The notes beneath the pieces are model-generated. The model did no database searches, had not been told where the DNA came from, and saw nothing but the letters and a program-made list of their open reading frames with translations. DNA of 50,023 nucleotides, taken from Stenotrophomonas ginsengisoli (GTDB lineage: Bacteria; Pseudomonadota; Gammaproteobacteria; Xanthomonadales; Xanthomonadaceae). The stretch is from NCBI RefSeq assembly GCF_001431485.1, contig NZ_LDJM01000020.1, positions 1-50,023 of the forward strand. Reading direction: 5' to 3'. Shown here in pieces: positions 39,535 to 48,036 of this stretch; the first letter of the stretch is position 1, and every line of letters begins with the position of its first letter. The position numbers and the translations under genes were made by a program.

Positions 39535-41454
39535 TCAAAGCTCGCAGAAGCAGTGTGCCAGCGCCTTGGGCGGCTGCCCCGGGCCGGCCTGCTGCAGCTG
39601 GTCCTGGACAAAGCGCAGGTCGGCATCGGCCTGCGGCAGCACCCGGCCCAGCATCAGCACATCGGCCAGGCCACTGCGCCCCAGCAGGGCAGCACCGACC
39701 GGGCTGTTGCCCAGCTGTGCAAGGAACTGCTCGAACGGGGTGCCTTCCTTTTCGATGTAGCGGATACGCCAGCGGTCATCGCTGCCCAGCTTGGCCCGGG
39801 CCGCAGCATCGGCCACCGCCTCGCGCAGGCCGCCGAAGCTGTCCACCAGGCCACGCTCGTGCGCCTGCACACCGCTCCAGACCCGGCCACGGGCCACCTG
39901 GTCAATCTCTTCCACGCTCTTGCCACGGCCGGCAGCAACGCCGCCGATGAAGTCGTTGTAACCCTTCTCGATCACCGCCTGGATGACCTGGGCCACGCCC
40001 GGGTCCATCGGCCGGGTCGGGTCGAAGGCACCGGCAAAGCGGGTGGTGGCCACACCGTCGGTGCTCACCCCGACCTTGCCCAGCGCGCGGCTCAGGTTGG
40101 GGATCATGCCGAAGATGCCGATCGAGCCGGTGATGGTGGATTCATCGGCCCAGATCGCATCGGTATCCATGCTGATCCAGTAGCCGCCGGAAGCGGCCAC
40201 ATCGCCCATCGAGGCCACCACCGGCTTGCCGGCGGCCTTCAGCGCGACCACCTCGCGGCGGATCTGCTCGGAGGCAAATACCTCGCCGCCGGGCGAATCC
40301 ACGCGCAGCACCACCGCCTTGACCTTGTCATCCTCGCGCGCGGCGCGCAGCAGGGCCGAAGTCGAATCACCACCGACACTGCCGGCCGGCTGCTTGCCGC
40401 CGCTGATCGCGCCTTCGGCCACCACGATGGCCACCTGGTCACGGCTGTCCAGCGGGTTGTGCGAACGGGCCAGGTGGGCCTGGTAACCCTCGACGCCGAC
40501 CCAGCGGTAGCCGCGGTCCTCGTCCTCGTCGGCCTTGCCGCGCTCGGCAATCAGGGCATCGAACTCGGCGCGGGTCTTCAGCCCGTCCACCAGCTTGAGC
40601 TGCAGGGCATGCCGGGCCAGGTCGCCACCAGCGGCAATCACCCCTTCAGGCAGGGTGTCGATGCCGGCATTCAGGGCGGCCACGTCCAGCTTGCGCGCGG
40701 CAGCCACTTCGGCCACGTAGCGCTGCCAGATGTCACCCATCCAGTACAGGTCTGCTTCCTTGGACTCGGCCGAGGCGGCATCGAGCACATACGGCTCGGC
40801 CGCCGACTTGTACTCGCCGACCTTGAACAGCTGCATGTCCACGCCGAGCTTGTCGGCCAGCAGGGTGCGGTAGTACTGGCGGTAGCCGGACAGGCCTTCG
40901 AGCATCAGCCCGCCCATCGGGTCCAGGTAGACCTCGTCGGCATGGGCGGCCAGCAGGTACTGGCCCTGGCCCATCGACTGGCTGTACGCCACCACCTGCT
41001 TGCCCTGCCCACGCAGCTCGTCCACCGCACGGCCCAGCTCGCGCAGCGAGGCAAAGCCGGAGGGCGAGAACTTGTCCAGCTCCAGCACCACGCGGGTGAT
41101 CTTGTCGTCCTTGCCGGCCGCGCGCAGCACGCTCATCAGGTCACGCAGCTGCACTTCGCTGTGGCCGCCATCGCCCATCGCCTTGGACAGCGCGCGGGTC
41201 ACCGGGTCACTGGTGTACTGCTCCACCAGGCGCCCTTCCGGCGCGATCACCAGGGTGGTGTCCTGGCCCAGCGGCTTGGGGCCGGAGCGCGAGCCGAGCA
41301 GCGAGCCGGCCAGAAACAGCACCGCCAGCAGCAACAGGCCACCGAAGAAGACCAGGTTGAAGATCAGGCGGCGGGTGAAATTCATCAGATCCCACAAGCC
41401 GACAAAAAAGCCGGCCACCGGGGAACGCGGGGAACGCAGGGGAGGAGGGTTCAT
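39535..41454 (-). CDS. sppA: Signal peptide peptidase A (protease IV)
   Basis: 639 residues. An inner-membrane serine protease that degrades cleaved signal peptides. One N-terminal membrane anchor (about 30-52, LIFNLVFFGGLLLLAVLFLA) and two S49 domains. The general-base Lys is in FKVGEYKSAAEPYVLDAASA and the nucleophile Ser in SMGDVAASGGYWISMDTD, as in the E. coli enzyme. The full 67K-type length is present. ATG 41454 has GGAG 7 nt before it; a TTG directly upstream is ignored. Confidence 0.96.
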   Translation of the reverse strand: MNPPPLRSPRSPVAGFFVGLWDLMNFTRRLIFNLVFFGGLLLLAVLFLAGSLLGSRSGPKPLGQDTTLVIAPEGRLVEQYTSDPVTRALSKAMGDGGHSEVQLRDLMSVLRAAGKDDKITRVVLELDKFSPSGFASLRELGRAVDELRGQGKQVVAYSQSMGQGQYLLAAHADEVYLDPMGGLMLEGLSGYRQYYRTLLADKLGVDMQLFKVGEYKSAAEPYVLDAASAESKEADLYWMGDIWQRYVAEVAAARKLDVAALNAGIDTLPEGVIAAGGDLARHALQLKLVDGLKTRAEFDALIAERGKADEDEDRGYRWVGVEGYQAHLARSHNPLDSRDQVAIVVAEGAISGGKQPAGSVGGDSTSALLRAAREDDKVKAVVLRVDSPGGEVFASEQIRREVVALKAAGKPVVASMGDVAASGGYWISMDTDAIWADESTITGSIGIFGMIPNLSRALGKVGVSTDGVATTRFAGAFDPTRPMDPGVAQVIQAVIEKGYNDFIGGVAAGRGKSVEEIDQVARGRVWSGVQAHERGLVDSFGGLREAVADAAARAKLGSDDRWRIRYIEKEGTPFEQFLAQLGNSPVGAALLGRSGLADVLMLGRVLPQADADLRFVQDQLQQAGPGQPPKALAHCFCEL

Positions 41455-41525
41455 CAACGTCTCCAGAACGGGAATGACACAGGATCAGGGTAGGCGCGGC
41501 GTTTGACCAGTCCAACCGCCGAAGG

Positions 41526-42902
41526 TCAGGGTGCTGGCTGGCATGCCAAGGCCTGCAGGCGGCGGCCCTGCCAGCGCAGGCGCAGGCCCATCAGGATGGC
41601 AGCGGCGGTCAGGCCACCGATCAGCCCCAGCCACATGCCCTGCGGCCCCCAGCCCAGGCCCAGGCCCAGACCGGCGCCCAGCGGCATGCCGATGCCCCAG
41701 TAGGCGGCCATGGCGATGAACATCGGCACCTGGGTGTCCTTCATCCCGCGCAGGGCACCGGCACTGAGCACCTGCAGGCCATCGGGAAACTGGAAGGCGG
41801 CGGCGAACAGCAGCAGGGTCGCGGCCAGGCTGGCCACGGCCAGGTCTTCGGTATACAGCCCGACCACCGCGTTGTGGCCAAACAACAGCACCAGCGCCGA
41901 CAGCGCCTGGGTGGCCAGCACGATGGCAATGCCGGCCCATACCGCGCGGCGCACACCCAACGGGTCATTGCGGCCCACCGCGGTACCGACCCGCACAGTG
42001 GTGGCCTCGGCCACGCCCATCGGGATCATGAAGCACAGCTGGGCCACGTTGATGGCGATCTGGTGGGCACTGGCCTCCACCGCCCCGATGCGGCCGATCA
42101 GCAGCGCGGTGACGATGAACAACCCACCTTCCATCAGCACGGTGATGCCGATCGGCAGACCGGTACGCAGCAACTCGCCGATGGCCCGCCAGTCCGGCCC
42201 CTCGAAACGTGCGAACAGGCCCAGGTGGGCAAAGCGCCGGGTCCACCACAGGTAGCCGGCAAAGCACAGCGCCTGCAGCCACATGGTCACCGCCGAGGCC
42301 ATGCCCAGGCCGGTGGCACCCAGCTCGGGCATGCCCAGGCGGCCATTGGCCAGGGCCCAGCCCAGCGGTGCCAGCACCAGCAGGCCACCAAAGCCCAGCA
42401 GCATGGTCGGCAGGGTCCAGTGCATGCCCTCGGTGAGGTAGCGCATGCAGAAGAAGAAGGTCAGCGCCGGTACGCCCCAGCGCACCGCATGCAGGAAGCC
42501 AGTGGCCCCGGGAATGATCTCCGCGGCAATGCCCATCATCGGCAACAGCGCCGGCACCACACTGAGGAAGGCAAACATCACCACCGACAGCAGCGCCGAC
42601 AACCACAAGGCCTGGCGGAACAACGGTGCGATGCGCTCGTGCGCGCCGGCGCCATGCAGCTGCGAGACCGAGGCGGTCAGCGAGATCAGGGTGCCGATCG
42701 GCACCAGCATCGGCAGCCACAACAGGGCCGTGCCCACGGTCACCGCGCCCAGCGTATCGGTGCCGTGGTGGCCGGCGATGACATTGTCGACGAAGGAGAT
42801 CAGGCCGGTGGAGACATGGCCCAGTACCAGCGGCAGGGCGAGAAAACCGGTGGCGCGGATTTCAGAGGAAAACCGCACAGGGGAAGCAGCAGGAGAAGAC
42901 AT
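41526..42902 (-). CDS. MATE-family multidrug exporter (NorM-like)
   Basis: 458 residues, 12 membrane helices in two six-helix halves. N-half: LALPLVLGHVSTGLISFVDN, VIAGHHGTDTLGAVTVG. C-half: GLPIGITVLMEGGLFIVTAL, IGRIGAVEASAHQIAINVAQ, GVAEATTVRVGTAVGRNDP. This matches NorM-type Na+/H+ drug antiporters. ATG 42902 is chosen; a GTG at 42929 is in frame. Neither has a clear Shine-Dalgarno. Substrates unknown. Confidence 0.93.
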   Translation of the reverse strand: MSSPAASPVRFSSEIRATGFLALPLVLGHVSTGLISFVDNVIAGHHGTDTLGAVTVGTALLWLPMLVPIGTLISLTASVSQLHGAGAHERIAPLFRQALWLSALLSVVMFAFLSVVPALLPMMGIAAEIIPGATGFLHAVRWGVPALTFFFCMRYLTEGMHWTLPTMLLGFGGLLVLAPLGWALANGRLGMPELGATGLGMASAVTMWLQALCFAGYLWWTRRFAHLGLFARFEGPDWRAIGELLRTGLPIGITVLMEGGLFIVTALLIGRIGAVEASAHQIAINVAQLCFMIPMGVAEATTVRVGTAVGRNDPLGVRRAVWAGIAIVLATQALSALVLLFGHNAVVGLYTEDLAVASLAATLLLFAAAFQFPDGLQVLSAGALRGMKDTQVPMFIAMAAYWGIGMPLGAGLGLGLGWGPQGMWLGLIGGLTAAAILMGLRLRWQGRRLQALACQPAP

Positions 42903-43014
42903 GGAGGCCGAAAGCGGACTGCGGGCCACGCTGAAGATGCGCGTCTACCGGGTCACGGCGGCCCCTATGGTAACCGCCCGCCATGACAGCACCGGCAAAT
43001 GCCGTGCTGCCGCC

Positions 43015-43518
43015 TCAGGCTCCAGCCTGCTGGCGCAGCCAGCTGGCCCGCTGGGCCGCCGGCAAGGCCAGCAATGCTTCGCGCAGGCTCTGCCGCTGTT
43101 CCGGTGCGGTGCGCTGGGCCAGCCGTACCAGCCGCTCCAGCGCGGCCTCATCCAGTTCGTGCAGCAGGGCCAGCAGGGTCGCCTGCTGGCCGGGCTCGAC
43201 ATAGGCAAACAACGGCTGCAGGCCGGGCCAGTGCCTGCCCAGGCGCGGCCCCAGACGCCAGCCATCGCGGTGGAAACGGTCCAGGCCGGCAAAGCTGCGC
43301 TGCAGCTGCTGCTGTTGTTCGGGCGGCAACTGCCGGTACTGCTGCCAGGCCTCGCGGATGCGCTGCTGTTCCACCAGCGGCAGGCGCTGGAACTGCTGCT
43401 GCCAGGCCTGCAGCTGATGGGCATGCACCGCGCCGGCCGGGGTTGCCGCCAGCGCGTGGGACAATGGCAGCCACAGCAACACGCCCAGCCAGGCCGTGCG
43501 CAAGTTCAATGCCGGCAT
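43015..43518 (-). CDS. DUF3106 secreted protein
   Basis: 167 residues. A signal peptide (TAWLGVLLWLPLSHALA) is followed by a DUF3106 region rich in Gln/Leu/Arg (QQFQRLPLVEQQRIREAWQQ, YRQLPPEQQQQLQRSFAGLD). The repeated W/Y-x-x-L-P-P/L-x-x-x-Q/R pattern is the family hallmark. DUF3106 genes commonly follow ECF sigma/anti-sigma pairs in proteobacteria. It starts 3 bp after the stop of the sigma-like gene, so the two are coupled. Possibly a periplasmic sensor partner. Confidence 0.87.
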   Translation of the reverse strand: MPALNLRTAWLGVLLWLPLSHALAATPAGAVHAHQLQAWQQQFQRLPLVEQQRIREAWQQYRQLPPEQQQQLQRSFAGLDRFHRDGWRLGPRLGRHWPGLQPLFAYVEPGQQATLLALLHELDEAALERLVRLAQRTAPEQRQSLREALLALPAAQRASWLRQQAGA

Positions 43519-43521
43519 GGC

Positions 43522-44541
43522 TCAGTGCGCCTGCCCGGCCCCGGAGGCCAGGGCCAATGCCTGCGGCGCCGGGCTGCGCGGCTGCTCGCTTGATTCATCC
43601 ACCGGCAACGGGCCACCGGCGGCCACCCAGGCCAGGAAATCGGCCTGTTCCAGCAACGCCGCCTGGGCCGGGTCAACCACCGGTTCGACACTGGCCGGCG
43701 GTGCTGCCGGCGGCAGCTCCAGTTCCTGCAGGGTTTCAGTTTCCACCGGATTTTCCACATCCAGCCCGGTGCCCGGTGCCTGCTGCTCCTGCCCGGCGGT
43801 TGTCTGGTCAGCAGAACCGCCAAGCCAGGCCCAGCCGATCCCGGCCAGCAGCACCGCACCACTGAGCAACCACAGCCACTGGCCGAGCCGGGACTTGCGC
43901 GGCGCCGGCTTGACCCGCTCGCGGCGCTCGGCCTGCATCACCGGCATGGCCTGCTCACGCACCGGCGCCTGCGGGCCGCTGCTGACCAGACTCTCGCGCA
44001 GGCGCTCCAGCTGGGCCTGGCGCTCGGGCGAAAGCTCGCGCACCCGGGCCTGGACGGCCTCGGCCAGGCTGCGCCAGGCCAGTGCATCGGGCTGGCCGGC
44101 GCCATCGCGCGGGCAGGCCTGGGCCAGCCACTGGCAATAGACCTGGGTGTCCACCCCCAACGCCAGCGCCGCCTGGGCCTCGTCCAGGCCGGCACCGATG
44201 CGCAGCAGCAGGGCCAGACGCTCGCCCTCGCCCAGCTGCATCAGGTGGGCCAGGTCCTGCGGCCAGGCTCCGTCATCTGCCGGTTGGCGCAACTGCGGGG
44301 TACTGCCCAGCAGCCGCCAGAAATGTTCGGGCCACTCGTTCATCGGCAGCTCGGCCGCCACCGGCACGAAGGCACGCATGGCCACGGCGACCGCACGCTC
44401 GGCCACCAGCACTTCGCCACTCTGGAATTCAGCAACGACCAGGGCGCGGCGTTCGACACCGCGGATGAAGGCGGCAAGCGCCGGAGAATTCAAAGGGGTT
44501 GGGGCAGTCACGGCTGACTTTGCTTGCAAACAGGCGCTCAT
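43522..44541 (-). CDS. ECF sigma factor-like protein with C-terminal membrane domain (sigma/anti-sigma-like fusion)
   Basis: 339 residues from ATG 44541 (another ATG at 44544; the frame is open further to 44688 without support). Residues about 10-160 look like a decayed ECF sigma factor: LAAFIRGVERRALVVAEFQS in the place of region 2, EWPEHFWRLLGSTPQLRQP in the place of the W-x-x-L-F-x-R-I-L linker, and LGEGERLALLLRIGAGLDEA with QAALALGVDTQVYCQW in the place of region 4. A helix (SPERQAQLERLRESLVSS), a single membrane segment at about 219-238 (WLWLLSGAVLLAGIGWAWL) and an acidic periplasmic tail ending ALLEQADFLAWVAAGG resemble DUF3619-type anti-sigma factors. The following gene is DUF3106, normal for a sigma/anti-sigma locus. 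No database check was possible. Confidence 0.6.
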   Translation of the reverse strand: MSACLQAKSAVTAPTPLNSPALAAFIRGVERRALVVAEFQSGEVLVAERAVAVAMRAFVPVAAELPMNEWPEHFWRLLGSTPQLRQPADDGAWPQDLAHLMQLGEGERLALLLRIGAGLDEAQAALALGVDTQVYCQWLAQACPRDGAGQPDALAWRSLAEAVQARVRELSPERQAQLERLRESLVSSGPQAPVREQAMPVMQAERRERVKPAPRKSRLGQWLWLLSGAVLLAGIGWAWLGGSADQTTAGQEQQAPGTGLDVENPVETETLQELELPPAAPPASVEPVVDPAQAALLEQADFLAWVAAGGPLPVDESSEQPRSPAPQALALASGAGQAH

Positions 44542-44544
44542 CAT

Positions 44545-44927
44545 ACCGGCGCTGCCACAACACATGCCGTACACAAACCAAGATTGCCCCCTGGCTAGCC
44601 TGAAGCGGGGCCTTGCGTCAAGGTTGTACACAAGCAGGCTGAGCGGCCAGCGACCTTGCCCAATCTGCTCCATCGTCGTGCGCGCCACCGATGTTCCACG
44701 CCCAAGTGCCTGTTTTATAAATACTTTATCGCATGGCTATTTTTTATCCATTTTGACTCAAAGCCCCCAGCCACCGCCGTTACGGCGTGGAGCCTCGCAC
44801 TGGCCCACAGACTTATCCACAGATGATGTGGATAACCGAAAAACTCCAATACACGCCAAGGTTTACAAAGCATTCATACGAAAACGCCACGCTCTGACCC
44901 GGCCACAGGCACTACACTGACCGCATC
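44545..44927. other. Divergent intergenic region before priA
   Basis: About 380 bp, AT-rich in the middle (44710-44760, TTTATAAATACTTTATCG and a T6 run), separating the leftward sigma-like operon from priA. It contains two perfect DnaA boxes in inverted orientation (44813-44835) and a one-mismatch box-like TTGTACACA at 44623-44631. A TACACT near 44912 could be the priA -10. No small gene is supported. Confidence 0.5.
44813..44835. promoter_or_regulatory. Inverted pair of consensus DnaA boxes upstream of priA
   Basis: TTATCCACA (44813-44821) and TGTGGATAA (44827-44835) are both perfect matches to the E. coli DnaA box TTATNCACA, facing each other across 5 nt (GATGA). They lie 92 bp before the priA start. 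DnaA is known to bind such boxes and to regulate promoters or form datA/DARS-like sites; which applies here is unknown. Confidence 0.65.
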
Positions 44928-47108
44928 ATGCCCTTGCCGATCACCCGCCTCCGGGTCGCCGTACCGGTCCCGCTACCCCGCCTGTTCGACTACCTGAATA
45001 CGCCTGAAAACCAACCCTCACAAGCCCTCGGCTGCCGTGTGCGGGTGCCGTTCGGGCCGCGTGAGCTGACCGGCATCGTGGTCGCCACCGACCCTGCCGG
45101 CAGTGCGGCCGACAGCACCCTGAAGCCGATCAGCCGCTGGCTGGATCCGGACCCGGTACTGGCCGGCGAACTGCTTGACAGCCTGCACTGGCTGAGCCGT
45201 TACACCCATGCCCCGCCCGGCGAGGTGATCAGCGCGGCCCTGCCCTCGGCCCTGCGCCAGGACCAGCCCCTGCCTGACACCCGCGCCTGGGGCTGGCAAC
45301 TGACCCCCGCCGGACAGGCCGGTGTGGCCAGCCTGCGCGCCGGCGGCCGGCCACGCCGGCTGGCCGAACTGCTGGCCCCCCGGGCCACAAGCGAAGAGGC
45401 CCTGGACCAGCAACTGGAGGATTGGCGCAGCGCCGCCCGTGATCTGGGCAAACGTGGCCTGGCCGAGCGCGTTGCCCTGGCCGCGGCCCCCATCCCCGTT
45501 GCGGCCGCAGGCCCGGTGCCCAATGCCGAGCAGGCCGCTGCCGTGGCCGCCATCCAGGCCGCCACCGGTTTCCAGCCCTTCCTGCTGGACGGGGTCACCG
45601 GCAGCGGCAAGACCGAGGTCTACCTGCAGGCCATCAGCGCCTGCCTGGCCGCCGGCCGCCAGGCCCTGGTGCTGGTCCCGGAAATCGGCCTGACCCCGCA
45701 GACCCTGGCCCGCTTCCGCCAGCGCCTCGGGGTGCCGGTGCACACCCTGCACTCGGGCATGGCCGACGGTGCACGGGCACGCAGCTGGCTGGCCGCCGCC
45801 CGTGGCCAGGCCCGGGTCATCCTCGGCACCCGCTCGGCGGTGTTCACCCCGCTGCCCGAGGCCGGGCTGATCATCGTGGACGAGGAACACGACGCCAGTT
45901 ACAAGCAGCAGGACGGCTTTCGCTACCACGCCCGCGATTTCGCCCTGGTCCGGGCCAAGGCCCTGGATGTACCGGTGGTGCTGGGCAGCGCCACCCCGGC
46001 CCTGGAAACGCTCAACAACGCCGCAGCCGGCCGCTATGTCCACCTGCGCCTGCGCAAGCGCGCGGCGGCCGCCGCCCCGCCGCGGGTGCGGATCATGGAC
46101 ATGCGCAAGCGCCGCCTGCATGACGGCCTGTCCGAAGAAGCCCTGCAGGGCATTGCCAGCCATGTGGCCGCCGGCGGCCAGGTGCTGGTGTTCAAGAACC
46201 GCCGTGGTTATGCCCCGGCCCTGCTCTGCCACGACTGTGGCTGGACCGCCCCCTGCCAGCGCTGCGACAGCCCGCTGACCGTGCATGCCGGTGGCCGCCG
46301 CCTGCAATGCCATCATTGCGGCGCGCGCCAGGCCGCACCGCTGGCCTGCCCGCAGTGCGCCGGGCTGGCCCTGCAGCCGCAGGGCATCGGCACCGAACGC
46401 CTGGAAGAACGCCTGCAGAGCCATTTCCCGGAGGTGCCGGTGGTGCGCATCGACCGCGGCACCACCAGCCGCCGCGATGCTCTGGAGCAGGCCCTGGCCG
46501 AACTGGGCCAGCAGCCGGGCATCCTGATCGGTACCCAGATCCTGGCCAAGGGCCATGACCTGCCGCAGCTGACCCTGGTGGTGGTGGTGGGCATCGATGA
46601 AGGGCTGTTCTCGGCCGATTTCCGCGCCAGTGAAAAACTGGCCCAGCAGCTGATCCAGGTGGCCGGCCGGGCCGGGCGCGCGCAACGTCCGGGCGAGGTC
46701 TGGCTGCAGACCCACCATCCGGCCCATCCCCTGCTGCAGACCCTGGTCAATGGCGGCTACCACGCCTTTGCCGCCAGCGAGATGGAGCAGCGCCAGGCCG
46801 CCGGTTTCCCGCCCTTCGCCCACCTGGCCCTGCTGCGTGCCGAAGCCCAGCAGCAGGAACAGGCCAATGATTTCCTCACTGCCGTGCGTGCCCTGCTGCC
46901 GGCCGGTACCGCGGTGGAGTGCTACGGGCCGATGCCGGCACCGATGCCACGCCGGGCCGGCTACCAGCGCAGCCAGCTGCTGCTGTCCAGCACCCAGCGC
47001 GCGCCCCTGCACCGCCTGCTCGACAGCTTGGTGCCGGGCATCCACGCCCTGCCGGCGGCCCGGCGGGTGCGCTGGTCACTGGACGTGGACCCGATTGACC
47101 TTTACTGA
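44928..47108 (+). CDS. priA: Primosomal protein N' (PriA replication-restart helicase)
   Basis: 726 residues. It recognises stalled forks and reloads DnaB. An N-terminal 3'-end-binding domain (RLRVAVPVPLPRLFDYLN) and winged helix are followed by the helicase: Walker A DGVTGSGKTEVYLQ, DEEH in LIIVDEEHDASYKQQDGFRY, motif III LGSATPALET. Eight zinc-binding Cys lie in LLCHDCGWTAPCQRCDSPLT and LQCHHCGARQAAPLACPQC. Then motif V GTQILAKGHD and VI QVAGRAGRAQRPGE. Length is normal. Its last 7 bp overlap the convergent NYN gene. Confidence 0.97.
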   Translation: MPLPITRLRVAVPVPLPRLFDYLNTPENQPSQALGCRVRVPFGPRELTGIVVATDPAGSAADSTLKPISRWLDPDPVLAGELLDSLHWLSRYTHAPPGEVISAALPSALRQDQPLPDTRAWGWQLTPAGQAGVASLRAGGRPRRLAELLAPRATSEEALDQQLEDWRSAARDLGKRGLAERVALAAAPIPVAAAGPVPNAEQAAAVAAIQAATGFQPFLLDGVTGSGKTEVYLQAISACLAAGRQALVLVPEIGLTPQTLARFRQRLGVPVHTLHSGMADGARARSWLAAARGQARVILGTRSAVFTPLPEAGLIIVDEEHDASYKQQDGFRYHARDFALVRAKALDVPVVLGSATPALETLNNAAAGRYVHLRLRKRAAAAAPPRVRIMDMRKRRLHDGLSEEALQGIASHVAAGGQVLVFKNRRGYAPALLCHDCGWTAPCQRCDSPLTVHAGGRRLQCHHCGARQAAPLACPQCAGLALQPQGIGTERLEERLQSHFPEVPVVRIDRGTTSRRDALEQALAELGQQPGILIGTQILAKGHDLPQLTLVVVVGIDEGLFSADFRASEKLAQQLIQVAGRAGRAQRPGEVWLQTHHPAHPLLQTLVNGGYHAFAASEMEQRQAAGFPPFAHLALLRAEAQQQEQANDFLTAVRALLPAGTAVECYGPMPAPMPRRAGYQRSQLLLSSTQRAPLHRLLDSLVPGIHALPAARRVRWSLDVDPIDLY

Positions 47109-47920
47109 CCGCTGCGCGCCGGTGCCGCGCTGCTGCGTGCCTCCGGGTGACGGCGGTCGCGCACATACACCGCCAGCTCCTGGCGGCGGATCTCGAACAG
47201 GCCACTGGCGGTGATCAGGTCCACCAGCTTGCGGTAACCGTAATTGCGCGGGTCCAGCGAGGCCCGGTTGGCAATCTGCTTGCCCACCGCTGCCAGCGAG
47301 GCCCAGCCGGCATCATCGGCGCAGGCCTCCACCGGCCCACGCAGCAGGTTGACCAGCTTGGTGTCGCCACGCAGCTGTGCCCCGGGCAGCGGCCCGCTGC
47401 GCTGGCTGCCGGCCGTGGCCACAGGGCCGCTGGCGGCCTCGCTGACACCACCGGAAGCCGCTACCACCACCGCTTCCGGGTCCTCGCCCAGCCCTTCCAG
47501 GTAGGTGAACTGGGAACAGGCATTGACGAACGGGGTCGGCGTCTTGCGCTCGCCAAATCCGTAGACCTTGACCCCCTCGTTGAGCAGGCGCATCACCAGC
47601 GGGGTGAAGTCGGCATCCGAAGACACCAGGGCAAAGCCATCCAGGCGCCCGCCATAGAGCAGGTCCATCGCATCGACCACCATGGCCATGTCCGAGGCGT
47701 TCTTGCCCTTGGAATAAGCGAACTGCTGCATCGGCCGGATCGCAAACTCGTGCAGCACCGCCTCCCACTGTTTCAGGTTCGGGCTTTTCCAGTTGCCGTA
47801 GGCACGCCGCACATTGGCCACCCCGTGGCGTGCCACCTCGGCCAGGACCTCGTCGATCTTCGAGGCCGGGGCGTTGTCGGCATCGATCAACACCGCAATC
47901 CGCTTTTCGGTTTCAGACAC
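47102..47920 (-). CDS. NYN-domain ribonuclease-like protein with OST-HTH/LOTUS domain
   Basis: 272 residues. The NYN (PIN-like) domain shows the acidic set in IAVLIDADNAPASKIDEVL, KNASDMAMVVDAMDLL and ALVSSDADFTPLVMRL, expected to bind metal and cut RNA. The C-terminal OST-HTH/LOTUS domain (AAVGKQIANRASLDPRNYGY and RKLVDLITASGLFEIR) binds RNA, possibly G4. Low-complexity linker between. GTG 47920 is preferred: GGAG 6 nt before it and family proteins begin MSE-x-EKRIAVLIDADN. Function in bacteria is not established. Confidence 0.92.
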   Translation of the reverse strand: MSETEKRIAVLIDADNAPASKIDEVLAEVARHGVANVRRAYGNWKSPNLKQWEAVLHEFAIRPMQQFAYSKGKNASDMAMVVDAMDLLYGGRLDGFALVSSDADFTPLVMRLLNEGVKVYGFGERKTPTPFVNACSQFTYLEGLGEDPEAVVVAASGGVSEAASGPVATAGSQRSGPLPGAQLRGDTKLVNLLRGPVEACADDAGWASLAAVGKQIANRASLDPRNYGYRKLVDLITASGLFEIRRQELAVYVRDRRHPEARSSAAPARSGQ

Positions 47921-48000
47921 AGCGCACTCCATCATCCTGTCGCCGGATGGCCGGGACAGCCATCCACAGGCCTGCACCGTGGCACGTGCGAACATCGCCG

Positions 48001-48020
48001 GGCAAGCATTGATGCTTGCC
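48001..48020. promoter_or_regulatory. Perfect 20-bp palindrome before ndh
   Basis: GGCAAGCAT and ATGCTTGCC form 9-bp perfect arms around TG, ending 16 bp before the ndh ATG. It could be an operator or a hairpin that affects ndh translation. Confidence 0.4.
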
Positions 48021-48036
48021 TGCACCACGAGGTTGT

